Of a stretch of DNA of 64,000 nt, positions 9,738-16,999 are shown piece after piece. The DNA lies in NCBI RefSeq assembly GCF_007904105.1, contig NZ_CP042325.1, positions 2,046,001 through 2,110,000 of the forward strand, read 5' to 3'. The stretch is from Corynebacterium sp. sy039 (lineage in GTDB: Bacteria; Actinomycetota; Actinomycetes; Mycobacteriales; Mycobacteriaceae). A model generated the notes under the pieces. That model had not been told where the DNA came from and ran no database searches. It was given only the letters and a program-made list of their open reading frames with translations. The position numbers were made by a program, and so were the translations under genes. Position 1 is the stretch's first letter, and each line of letters begins with the position of its first letter.

Positions 9738-10952
9738 TTATCCCTCCGGCTGCAGATGATCAAGTACGTGCGTAGCTGCTTTGGTCATTGCGCGGGGAAA
9801 TTTTCCAGAGAGTCCAGTAGTTTCCGTGGTTTTTGCCAAAGCGGGAAGTTTAGGTATTTGGGCGCATATGGGTGCTTTGAGCAGGTACTCCATATCAGCT
9901 GTATTCATTCCCGACCAGCCTCTATGCACTAACACAACTGCTATGCGTATTTTTTGTGCATTTAACTGTTCAATGAGCACTGATGCCGAAGCAGCTGCAC
10001 GCACTTCAGCTGGCACAAGGAGCACACATAATTGTGCAAAATCAATTACAGTGTGAGTGATATCTGTAGCTACCGGACAGTCAACGACCACGCTGGCACA
10101 TCCACATAAACTCTCTAGCACGCCCGAGACTGCCTGCGCTGATATATCACTTGCAATACCTCGTGCATGGCTAAGCACACGCACACCAGATGAGCACTGC
10201 GGCAAAGCTGCCACCAGGTCTTTCCCGGAAATCGTGCCTTGGGTAAAAGAGAGATCTGGCCAGCGTACTCCCATTTGTGATTCAATGCCCAGAAGTAAAT
10301 CCAAACCACCCGATAGAGGTTGCGCATCACACAGTGCAACCTCACTACTCGTGGAGTAAGAAAGAGAGTGCGCAAGACAAGCCGCGAAAGTCGAGGTACC
10401 AGCACCACCACTAGCACCTAGGACTGCAATCACAGGACTATCATGCGCGCTGTGGCTATTGGGGTTTTGCCCTAGTGTCTCTAAAAGTTCTAGCTCTTGA
10501 GCAGGTAACACAAAGACATCATCGCTATGTATTTTCATAGCTAGTTGCCAATCTATTTCTTCCGATTCGGTAGCAAGAAGAAAAATACGAGCAGACGTGT
10601 GGAGGGCAGCTTGTTGCACCAGTTTTTGCGCATAGTGAGTGTCGATAAGCACAACCGACGCCCGACGAATATGCCGAGAAAATTCTTGTTCAGGGTGCGC
10701 TAGCTCAATATATTTGCGTCCAGTAGCAGCGACTGCGTTAAGGACATCAGGCTTGAGTACCGGGTCTTTGATAGCAACTAATACAGGGTATGCGCTGGTA
10801 GGTGAAGTTATAGATGGAGCCACTGCAGATTCTATGTTCACACGGTTTCCATGCCGCGAATGTTCGACTAAAGCTGAGCTGCGAACCACAGGATACGGTC
10901 GGGAAGCAAGAGGTCGAGTGCTGAAAACAGTTTTGCTGTGTGCTTTTGTCAT
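9738..10952 (-). CDS. CpaE/TadZ-like MinD-family protein, operon head
   Basis: About 404 residues from ATG 10952. An N-terminal receiver-like half (PVLVAIKDPVLKPDVLNAVAATG onward) is followed by a MinD/ParA-type P-loop domain with deviant Walker A GASGGAGTST (179-188). Neither lysine of the KGGxGKT consensus is present (S and T instead), so ATP hydrolysis may be weak or absent. It matches the helicase/secretion neighbourhood CpaE-like family (TIGR03815, Rv3660c). CpaE/TadZ proteins place the Tad machine at a cell pole. The start is uncertain: a TTG at 10982 extends the frame, and a GTG about 37 codons further in is also possible. Confidence 0.88.
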   Translation of the reverse strand: MTKAHSKTVFSTRPLASRPYPVVRSSALVEHSRHGNRVNIESAVAPSITSPTSAYPVLVAIKDPVLKPDVLNAVAATGRKYIELAHPEQEFSRHIRRASVVLIDTHYAQKLVQQAALHTSARIFLLATESEEIDWQLAMKIHSDDVFVLPAQELELLETLGQNPNSHSAHDSPVIAVLGASGGAGTSTFAACLAHSLSYSTSSEVALCDAQPLSGGLDLLLGIESQMGVRWPDLSFTQGTISGKDLVAALPQCSSGVRVLSHARGIASDISAQAVSGVLESLCGCASVVVDCPVATDITHTVIDFAQLCVLLVPAEVRAAASASVLIEQLNAQKIRIAVVLVHRGWSGMNTADMEYLLKAPICAQIPKLPALAKTTETTGLSGKFPRAMTKAATHVLDHLQPEG

Positions 10953-11047
10953 GTCCCACAGTGTGCCGCGTTTGCGCCGCAATTCCTAGATCATGCGACC
11001 ATCCCTGTGAATAACCCTCGCTTTTGTTGATATATCAGCGTTATTGT

Positions 11048-11056
11048 TGTGGATAA
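11048..11056 (-). promoter_or_regulatory. DnaA-box-like 9-mer upstream of the Tad operon
   Basis: The minus strand reads TTATCCACA, the consensus DnaA box, in the gap upstream of the CpaE-like gene; a one-mismatch copy (TGTGAATAA) lies about 42 bp to the left. A single box has limited meaning; see findings. Confidence 0.25.
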
Positions 11057-11084
11057 CCTTGCTATACAGCCTTAAAACCAAGAA

Positions 11085-11107
11085 AGCCCTTACAAAAATG
11101 TAAGAGC
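11085..11107 (-). terminator. Intrinsic terminator of the poly-C surface-protein gene
   Basis: On the minus strand GCTCTTAC-N6-GTAAGGGC forms an 8-bp stem with one G-T pair, followed by TTTCTT. It lies 22 bases past the stop codon at 11129. Confidence 0.7.
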
Positions 11108-11128
11108 CTTCACGGAATATCTTTGCGA

Positions 11129-12786
11129 CTACGCAGCGCGCAGGTGACCACCAGTAGTAACTTTAGGGCGGTCTTTCTTCGCTACAGTCTTAGCCTGCTT
11201 AGCGACGTTATCCTTCACGCTTTCAGCGATAACGGTCTTAGGTGCAGGCTTAGATTCTGGTTTAGAATCGGCAGGTTTGTCCTCAGGTTTTTCTTCCTTA
11301 TCCTCAGGCTCTACGACTGTAGTAACAACCTCACCCTGCTCAACCTCAACATCTGTGTCAGGCACAGTCGGTGGAACAACAGGAATCTTAGGCTCCTCAC
11401 GCTCCTCAGGATACTCAGCTGGCTTCACAGGCTTAGATTCAGAAGGAGTAGGTTCCTGAGTTTCCTCACTTGGAGTTGGCTCCTCAGACTCCTGTGGTTC
11501 CTCGCTAGAGGTTGGCTCCTCTGTTTCCTTAGAAGGCTTAGCAGGCTCAACTTCCTCTTCCTCAGAAGGAGTAGGTTCTTCAGACTCTACAGGCTCCTCA
11601 CTAGGCGGCACCTCAGACTCCTCATCAGGACACAACGTAATATGCTGGAAACCCTGGTCACAGTTATCCTCACCACCAAGCAACGGACCAAAATAATTCA
11701 CCGCAGGATTCAAGCGAAGATTAAACGTCTGCGCATACTTCCGATAACGATCACCAACAGTAGCCTCAATATCACCACCAATCGTATCGAAACGACCAAT
11801 ATCCGCCGTCACAGCACACGCACCCACATTCGTTAAACCGTGCTTCGAGCCTTGATTCTCGTATAATTCCACAATCTTGTTACGAGTATCCTCAGACTGC
11901 TCTTTGGTAGTAACAGGAGGCAACTCACCCGTACGACCCCACTCATAATCTTTCAAGTCCTGACACCCCTCTTCAACATTACCAGGTCCAAGAATCTCAT
12001 CAGAGCACTTCCACAGCATATTCTCAGCGCGAATCGGCACATACGTATCATCACCAACCGCTTCCACAGTACCGGTGACCTCAAAGGTATAAACACCCAG
12101 CGCGTTCAAGCCGATTTGGTAGAAATCCCAATCAGGCTGCTCAGCAAAAGACGAAGGCTGAACCCCATATGAATTCTCTCCAGGCACCTCTGATGCAGAT
12201 GCATTGCTCAAAGAACCATGAAGATTCTTCACAAACGACGACACCTTATACGTGTCGTTATCTGTTAGTTTCGCCGTCGAATCAACGATCGGAACCTGAT
12301 ACTCTACTTCTTTGGTAGGAACATAACTATCATTACCCCACCCAATGATTTTTTCTTCAGGTAGCGGATTACCATCCAAATCTTCCCAATAAGTTTTCTC
12401 AGGATCTTCCCCCTGAGCGGCAACACCTCTATGCCATTGCACATTAGGCATATGCGTCAACTTAATAGATACATCTTTCACAGTGGATGGGATCATAATC
12501 TGCGCACCACGAGAGGTTTGGATGTGATCCTCAGACATCACCAACGGCGATAACTGCACTTGCCACGTGACCTGTGTTTCATCCCCCACTTGCTTTACAC
12601 AGGTAGAACCAGTGTCACAGTTCGCACCACCCCAATAGCCATGAACATTACTAGGCCCGCCAAGGTCGCTACCACTACCGTCGTCTTGACTAGCTAATAC
12701 TGAGGGGGGGGGGCTAGAAAACCCGCACCAAGCATACTCACGGCAACCACTACCGCAGCACGCTTAGCAAAACGTTGTAAAAACAT
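11129..12786 (-). pseudogene. Secreted surface protein, out of frame at a 10-C tract (probable phase-variable gene)
   Basis: The ATG at 12786 has AGAGGAAAT just before it and starts a clear signal peptide (MFLQRFAKRAA, a hydrophobic core, then AGFLA). The frame then enters ten consecutive C and stops at TAG eight bases later. With 8 or 11 C it would continue without a stop through SVLASQDDGSGSDLGGPS into the long frame 11129-12589 (486 residues from its own GTG). The long part has a roughly 310-residue globular domain, a Glu/Pro/Ser-rich stalk (PSEEP and SEEPTP repeats), and a Lys/Ala-rich tail ending KVTTGGHLRAA. There is no LPxTG, no C-terminal hydrophobic helix and no charged end. The domain is not recognised. 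It may be a phase-off state or a sequencing error in the tract. Confidence 0.82.
12704..12713 (-). repeat. 10-base homopolymer (poly-C on coding strand) just after a signal peptide
   Basis: Ten G on the plus strand, directly after the codons for the signal-peptide C-region. A length that is 2 modulo 3 (8 or 11) restores the full frame; 9 or 10 give early stops. The position and length are those of classical slipped-strand phase-variation tracts. Confidence 0.85.
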
Positions 12787-12972
12787 ATTTCCTCTTATTT
12801 TCTTCCTAGGAAAAAGAACAAAAATACTTTCCAAGCCATCCTCAACCACACAAAGCTGAGAAAAACCTAAAAGCATTTCTCATCATAACCACAGAACCTG
12901 AGACATACCAATGGACAATGCGCCAGATTATCCTTCGCATTGATAAACGATGAGATTTTCGTCGAAAGTTTT

Positions 12973-13332
12973 TTATGAGTAAAGCATAACCCCCAGCACC
13001 ACAATAGAGAGCGCAAGCATACCGAGGCAGTTGAGCCAGAACTCGGTACCAAGGAATTTGGCTTTTATGTGCGCAATTGCCGCAGCAATGAAATAGGCAA
13101 CAACTGCAGCTGTGGTAGCAATCCCCACCCCAGGAATCCATATCCCGACAGTAAGACCAGCAACAGCAAGAGTTTTAATATAGATCAATATCCACCACCA
13201 CTGTCGGGGCAGGTTGACACCTCGAAGGCATTTTTCAATAAAAGGCAGAGGTCGAATCGACATCAGTATGTCGCCAAGCAAAACAAGGGCAAGCAGGATA
13301 GGTGCCCATAGGGGCTGTGCGTCAATAATCAT
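12973..13332 (-). CDS. DoxX-like small membrane protein
   Basis: 119 residues with four predicted membrane helices: LWAPILLALVLLGDILMS, WWWILIYIKTLAVAGLTVGIW, TTAAVVAYFIAAAIAHI and LGMLALSIVVLGVML. This is the size and topology of DoxX/DoxD-family proteins. Its ATG overlaps the stop of the TetR gene (CAATGATT), so the two form a translationally coupled pair. DoxX-family members are linked to redox or membrane stress, but the role here is unknown. Confidence 0.7.
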   Translation of the reverse strand: MIIDAQPLWAPILLALVLLGDILMSIRPLPFIEKCLRGVNLPRQWWWILIYIKTLAVAGLTVGIWIPGVGIATTAAVVAYFIAAAIAHIKAKFLGTEFWLNCLGMLALSIVVLGVMLYS

Positions 13333-13928
13333 TGGGATACTCCAAAAGCGGTTTCTAGGCGGGTGATTGTTTTTTGGGCTTGAACATGGAGTTCTTCGTC
13401 GTTATGTAAACCGGCGGCCCATTCAATGAGTAAGCCAAGGTAGGTGTGATAGAGGATCTCCCCGAACTCTGTGGCTTCTTGTGCTGAGAGAGTGCTGTTG
13501 CTCAGGCGTGATTGAATTTCGTTCAGGAGTAGCTGTTTTAGAGATGTCAAGGTTTCGCTGTGATCGGATTCCTCGATGAGTGCGGCGCCAAAAGCTCTAG
13601 AGAGTTCCTCATGTCCCGTGAACATCGTGAGAAAAGGGGTTATGACTGACAGAAGATCAGTGGATTCTCCGTGTATTTCTTCGTGTATTTCCTGTATTGA
13701 GTGCCCAATGGTTTTGATGAGTATGCTGCGTTTATTGCCTACTCCCATGACTGTTCCCACGCTTACTCCTGCGTGAGTGGCTATATCTCGAATGCTGGTG
13801 TTGGCGTACCCGTTTTTAATAAATAGTGTGTGCGCTGCGTGTAGAACTTTCTTTTGTGTGGCTTCTTTTTGTGCTTGACGACGTACTGACAGGTTTTCTA
13901 ACTGAACTTGTTCATTGAACATATTCAT
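13329..13928 (-). CDS. TetR-family transcriptional regulator
   Basis: 199 residues. The N-terminal helix-turn-helix reads KKVLHAAHTLFIKNGYANTS, then IRDIATHAGVSVGTVMGV (roughly residues 26-65). The C-terminal ligand-binding domain is variable, as expected for the family. The gene is directly upstream of, and overlaps, the DoxX-like gene; it probably represses its own operon in response to an unknown ligand. An in-frame ATG two codons in (13922) is an alternative start. Confidence 0.88.
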   Translation of the reverse strand: MNMFNEQVQLENLSVRRQAQKEATQKKVLHAAHTLFIKNGYANTSIRDIATHAGVSVGTVMGVGNKRSILIKTIGHSIQEIHEEIHGESTDLLSVITPFLTMFTGHEELSRAFGAALIEESDHSETLTSLKQLLLNEIQSRLSNSTLSAQEATEFGEILYHTYLGLLIEWAAGLHNDEELHVQAQKTITRLETAFGVSQ

Positions 13929-13949
13929 TATGGTAGCTTATATGGAGTT

Positions 13950-15119
13950 TTATAACAATACCTTTTCAACATTCACCACGGAATACGCCCCACCATCAGA
14001 ACCATGCTGCCCTTGATAAATCACCTGCCGTCTCCCAGCCGGAATGTCCAGTTCTTGACCTACAGAAACAAGGTGGCGCCCATAGTCTTTCTTAAAAGTA
14101 TGAGACGCCTTAATCTCATAGGCGTGGAGGTTGCCGTCAGTGGCATCTAATAAGTCAATCTCTCGTTTAGAATCATCACGATAAAAAGATAATTGCGGCG
14201 TTTTCCCAGCATGAAGATACTTTTTCGCAGTTTCAGCAATAACAAAGTTCTCAAAAATAGCCCCTCGGAAAGGACTGAATAGTAACTGCTCCGCCGACGA
14301 TATTCCCAGAAGGAAGCATAGTAATCCCGTGTCATAGAAATAGAGCTTTGGTGTTTTAGTGAGCGCCTTGCGCGGATTGTGATGATACGCAGGAAGAGTG
14401 AAAGTGATAAAACTGGATTCAAGGACACTCAGCCAACTCTTGACAGTCTGGAATGATATATCCAGTTCATTGCCCATAGTAGTGTAATTCACAAGGTTAC
14501 CGGCACGATGAGCGCAAGAGATAAGAAATTTTCTAAAATCTTCCGCACGACGCACCCCAAGTAGTCCACTTACATCCCGTTCAATATAGGTGCGAATATA
14601 GTTTGCAAAATAAATATCAGTGGGAATATCCACGTTATACATACGTGGATACCCTCCACGGAGTAAAAACTCATCTACTGTCATAGGTTGCAGTTGCTCT
14701 TGTGCGGATGCCTGGGCTACTTCCGAAAAGCTTAAGGGCAATAGATGACTAACCCCCACGCGTCCCGCAAGTGACTGGGTAATACGTTCCATCAGCAGAA
14801 AGTTTTGAGAACCGGAAAGAATATATTGCCCGGGCGTTCCCCGTTGATCTGACACTAACTGCACTGCAGAAAATAAATCCGGAACATATTGAGCTTCATC
14901 AATAATGAGCTTATTGCTTTGGCTTGCAAGAAAACCCATCGGATCTTTTTCTGCAAGGGCGCGAATACCCGGATCTTCCAGATTCAGGTAACTCATATCA
15001 GGAAACATTCCCTGCAAGAGGGTAGATTTTCCAGATTGCCGCGGGCCAGTAAGACTGACGACGGGAAACCAAGTCATGAGCTTGCCTATGTGCCCACCAA
15101 GAGCACGCGGGATGAACAT
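13950..15119 (-). CDS. AAA+ ATPase of the DUF4143 family
   Basis: About 389 residues. Walker A is GPRQSGKST near residues 24-32, followed by LIIDEAQYVPDL as Walker B. The C-terminal half is the DUF4143 domain (KLYFYDTGLLCFLLG, FENFVIAETAKK, FYRDDSKREIDLL). That last D-x(n)-E-x-D pattern resembles a PD-(D/E)xK nuclease-like fold. These ATPases occur as scattered accessory genes and their role is poorly known. I prefer ATG 15119 to the TTG at 15128. Its 5' end runs into a four-copy 23-bp repeat, which may control it. Confidence 0.85.
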   Translation of the reverse strand: MFIPRALGGHIGKLMTWFPVVSLTGPRQSGKSTLLQGMFPDMSYLNLEDPGIRALAEKDPMGFLASQSNKLIIDEAQYVPDLFSAVQLVSDQRGTPGQYILSGSQNFLLMERITQSLAGRVGVSHLLPLSFSEVAQASAQEQLQPMTVDEFLLRGGYPRMYNVDIPTDIYFANYIRTYIERDVSGLLGVRRAEDFRKFLISCAHRAGNLVNYTTMGNELDISFQTVKSWLSVLESSFITFTLPAYHHNPRKALTKTPKLYFYDTGLLCFLLGISSAEQLLFSPFRGAIFENFVIAETAKKYLHAGKTPQLSFYRDDSKREIDLLDATDGNLHAYEIKASHTFKKDYGRHLVSVGQELDIPAGRRQVIYQGQHGSDGGAYSVVNVEKVLL

Positions 15120-15123
15120 AATT

Positions 15124-15215
15124 ACCAAAATCCTAAAGTAGACTGTACCAAAATCCTAAAGTAGACTGTACCAAATTTCTAAAGTAGATTGCACCAAAAT
15201 CCTAAAGTAGACTTC
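15124..15215. repeat. Four tandem 23-bp direct repeats (iteron-like)
   Basis: Copies begin at 15124, 15147, 15170 and 15193, exactly 23 bp apart. All share ACCAAA and CTAAAGTAGA or a one-base variant; copies 1 and 2 are identical and copy 3 has most of the differences. Each contains the short inverted element CTA-AAG-TAG. They lie between the divergent DUF4143 ATPase and DJ-1 genes. Confidence 0.9.
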
Positions 15216-15257
15216 TTTTCCGCAGATAAGGACTCTCCAGCAAAGAGGGAAACCGCC

Positions 15258-15851
15258 ATGACCCCCACCCGCATTTCCATTATCCTTTTCAAGGATTTCG
15301 AGCTTCTTGATGTGTTTGGTCCAGCAGAGTTCTTCTCACACGTCGAAAACTTGGGCGTCGAATTCCTATCCCCAGACGGACAACCCATCGCAAGCTCACA
15401 AGGCGTCGAAATAATCCCCGACGGTTCCTACTCACAGATAAGCGGCGACGTCCTCATGGTTCCAGGAGGGCTAGGCACCAGATCCCTAGCTACAGACACA
15501 CATTTTCTACAGGAGCTCCGGAAACTAGCGCACAGCACCACACTGACACTATCGGTATGTACCGGCTCCGCACTGCTTGCCGCAGCAGGATTATTAGACG
15601 GCTACCGCGCAACCAGCAATAAACAGGCTTTCAACTGGGCACGCTCCCACGGAACCACCGTGGATTGGGCACATAAAGCCAGGTGGGTACATGACCGCGA
15701 CATATGGACATCCTCGGGAATCGCAGCTGGAATGGACATGGCGGCAGCCTTCGTGGCGCATTATTTCGGAGAAAACACTGCCGACAATATCGCCCAAAAA
15801 ATGGAATTACGCATTTCCAAAGATCCTGATAGTGACCCTTTTGCGGTGTGA
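15258..15851 (+). CDS. DJ-1/PfpI-family protein
   Basis: 197 residues covering one class I glutamine-amidotransferase-like fold. The nucleophile elbow is SVCTGSALLAAAG, with the reactive cysteine in VCTGS and a conserved Glu in LFKDFELLDVFGPAEFF. This branch resembles the ligand domain of GATase1-AraC regulators and isonitrile-hydratase-like proteins, but there is no DNA-binding domain. ATG 15258 is chosen because GAGGGA lies 8 bases upstream and homology starts there; the TTG at 15189 is inside the repeats. Its promoter would overlap the 23-bp repeats. Substrate unknown. Confidence 0.85.
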   Translation: MTPTRISIILFKDFELLDVFGPAEFFSHVENLGVEFLSPDGQPIASSQGVEIIPDGSYSQISGDVLMVPGGLGTRSLATDTHFLQELRKLAHSTTLTLSVCTGSALLAAAGLLDGYRATSNKQAFNWARSHGTTVDWAHKARWVHDRDIWTSSGIAAGMDMAAAFVAHYFGENTADNIAQKMELRISKDPDSDPFAV

Positions 15852-15883
15852 CTATCCCACATAACCATCACCCCACCCCTTGT

Positions 15884-15922
15884 TTTCCATTTCGGAAAGT
15901 GTTATATTTTCCATTATGGAAA
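15884..15922. promoter_or_regulatory. Two palindromic operators for the downstream regulator
   Basis: TTTCCATTATGGAAA (15908-15922) is a perfect palindrome, and TTTCCATTTCGGAAA (15884-15898) is an imperfect copy; their centres are 24 bp apart. They lie about 60 bp before the membrane-protein gene whose partner is a winged-helix regulator, so autoregulation is likely (inference). Confidence 0.65.
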
Positions 15923-15981
15923 GTAAATGAGTTTTACTTTCCTCACATAAAACGCTCAAGAAAACACCAAAGGAGAACGTC

Positions 15982-16461
15982 GTGAGCGACACATATGAGG
16001 CACTTCAATTCGACAATCACCACAAAAGAAAAATTGCCAGCAGGAAAAGCAGTCACCCAGTCATCATCGCCATTTTCGGCATACTCATTGCAAGCTGCAC
16101 TTTCCTATACAATTTCTCAAAACTTTATACAGAACAATCATGGTCATGGATTGCAATAGCATCCCTATTCGCTTTGGTCATCATCTTCTTTATTGCACAA
16201 GCACTCCAAACCAGCGCTAGTGCCGGATTACGTAGCCGCGCAGCTGGACAATCATCACAAGGATCAAGCACCCTGAAGTTCATCATCGGCTTTGCGCTCA
16301 TCATGGTCATGGTGTATGCACCAACAGGTCTGGCAAAAATACTCAACCCTTTTCCGCTATGGGCGCTAGTGATCTGGTCGATCATTGCAGGTATCTGTGC
16401 CGCTATCATCTATAAAACCGGTATGCTTAATCGTCGTAAGTTCATATCCCAAGGGGAATAA
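15982..16461 (+). CDS. Four-helix membrane protein of unknown function
   Basis: 159 residues starting at GTG 15982 with AAAGGAGAA 7 bases before it. Membrane helices are predicted at PVIIAIFGILIASCTFLYNF, WIAIASLFALVIIFFIAQAL, TLKFIIGFALIMVMVYAPTG and LWALVIWSIIAGICAAIIY. The N-terminus is basic and cytoplasmic. It forms an operon with the regulator that starts 10 bp downstream. This arrangement (small membrane protein plus MarR-like regulator) is common in Actinobacteria, but no function is assignable. Confidence 0.75.
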   Translation: MSDTYEALQFDNHHKRKIASRKSSHPVIIAIFGILIASCTFLYNFSKLYTEQSWSWIAIASLFALVIIFFIAQALQTSASAGLRSRAAGQSSQGSSTLKFIIGFALIMVMVYAPTGLAKILNPFPLWALVIWSIIAGICAAIIYKTGMLNRRKFISQGE

Positions 16462-16471
16462 TCACAGCACC

Positions 16472-16789
16472 ATGAATGACTTTGCCCAGTTAGATCCAAT
16501 CATTCATCCACTTAATCGTTTTAAGATCTGCTCTATCCTCAACACATATGGTGCAACCGAAGACACAGAAACCCATATGCAGTTTTCCGTATTACGGCTC
16601 AAAACAGGCCTATCCGACGCCACCCTATCGAAACAGTTGAGCATTCTGGAAGAAAAAAACTACATCAGCAGGTTTCGGGAATACGGCTCTTCTCGGAAAA
16701 AAGATATTGTGTGGATTACACTCACGCAACAAGGCAAAAAAGCATTCGACGCTCACCTAGCAGCTCTCAAAGAGCTCAGTGGGCTTTAA
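16472..16789 (+). CDS. Winged-helix regulator (MarR/PadR-like, transcriptional)
   Basis: 105 residues. Winged-helix signatures are RFKICSILNTYGA, then LRLKTGLSDATLSKQLSILEEKNYISRF (recognition helix) and the wing KDIVWITLTQQGKKAFDAH. This resembles the single-domain MarR-like regulators with an HTH_34-type domain. ATG 16472 follows AGGGGA at about 14 bases; the frame extends upstream inside the previous gene, but homology begins here. Likely binds the two TTTCCAT palindromes upstream of its operon. Confidence 0.8.
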   Translation: MNDFAQLDPIIHPLNRFKICSILNTYGATEDTETHMQFSVLRLKTGLSDATLSKQLSILEEKNYISRFREYGSSRKKDIVWITLTQQGKKAFDAHLAALKELSGL

Positions 16790-16809
16790 GCCTCGCTACC
16801 AACCAGGAA

Positions 16810-16912
16810 AATTAAAACGACCCGCGCAAGGGGGGGGTAAACGCGCGGGTCGCAATTCCCGGTCACAGGGGGGCGGACCGGGGCAGGCCACACTGTATAT
16901 CGGGGCCTTGCA
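16810..16912 (-). ncRNA. 6C small RNA (two C-loop hairpins)
   Basis: On the minus strand two hairpins follow each other. CCCGGTC-N11-GACCGGG (16882-16858) has six C in its loop. CGACCCGCGC-N15-GCGCGGGTCG (16852-16818) has eight C in its loop and is followed by TTTTAATTTT, an intrinsic terminator. Two stem-loops each with six or more C is the definition of actinobacterial 6C RNA (B11 of M. tuberculosis). In M. tuberculosis and C. glutamicum it lies next to the CpaE-like gene; here the accessory block separates them. A TAATAAT -10 element at 16925-16919 suggests a start near 16912. In C. glutamicum 6C has been tied to the SOS response. Ends are approximate. Confidence 0.88.
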
Positions 16913-16999
16913 CGAGCAATTATTACATACACCACACACAAACGCAACCAACAGTGCATATAATCCACACAATCCAATACCCAGTTCTATATTAGGCAC

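Noticed and set aside
12842..13141. Leftward 99-residue frame over the DoxX gene start
   Set aside because: It is a shadow in another frame of the DoxX-like gene and its 3' region.
16786..16999. Open frames in the 6C RNA region (60-74 residues)
   Set aside because: They follow from the GC-rich hairpins; the double hairpin RNA explains the sequence.
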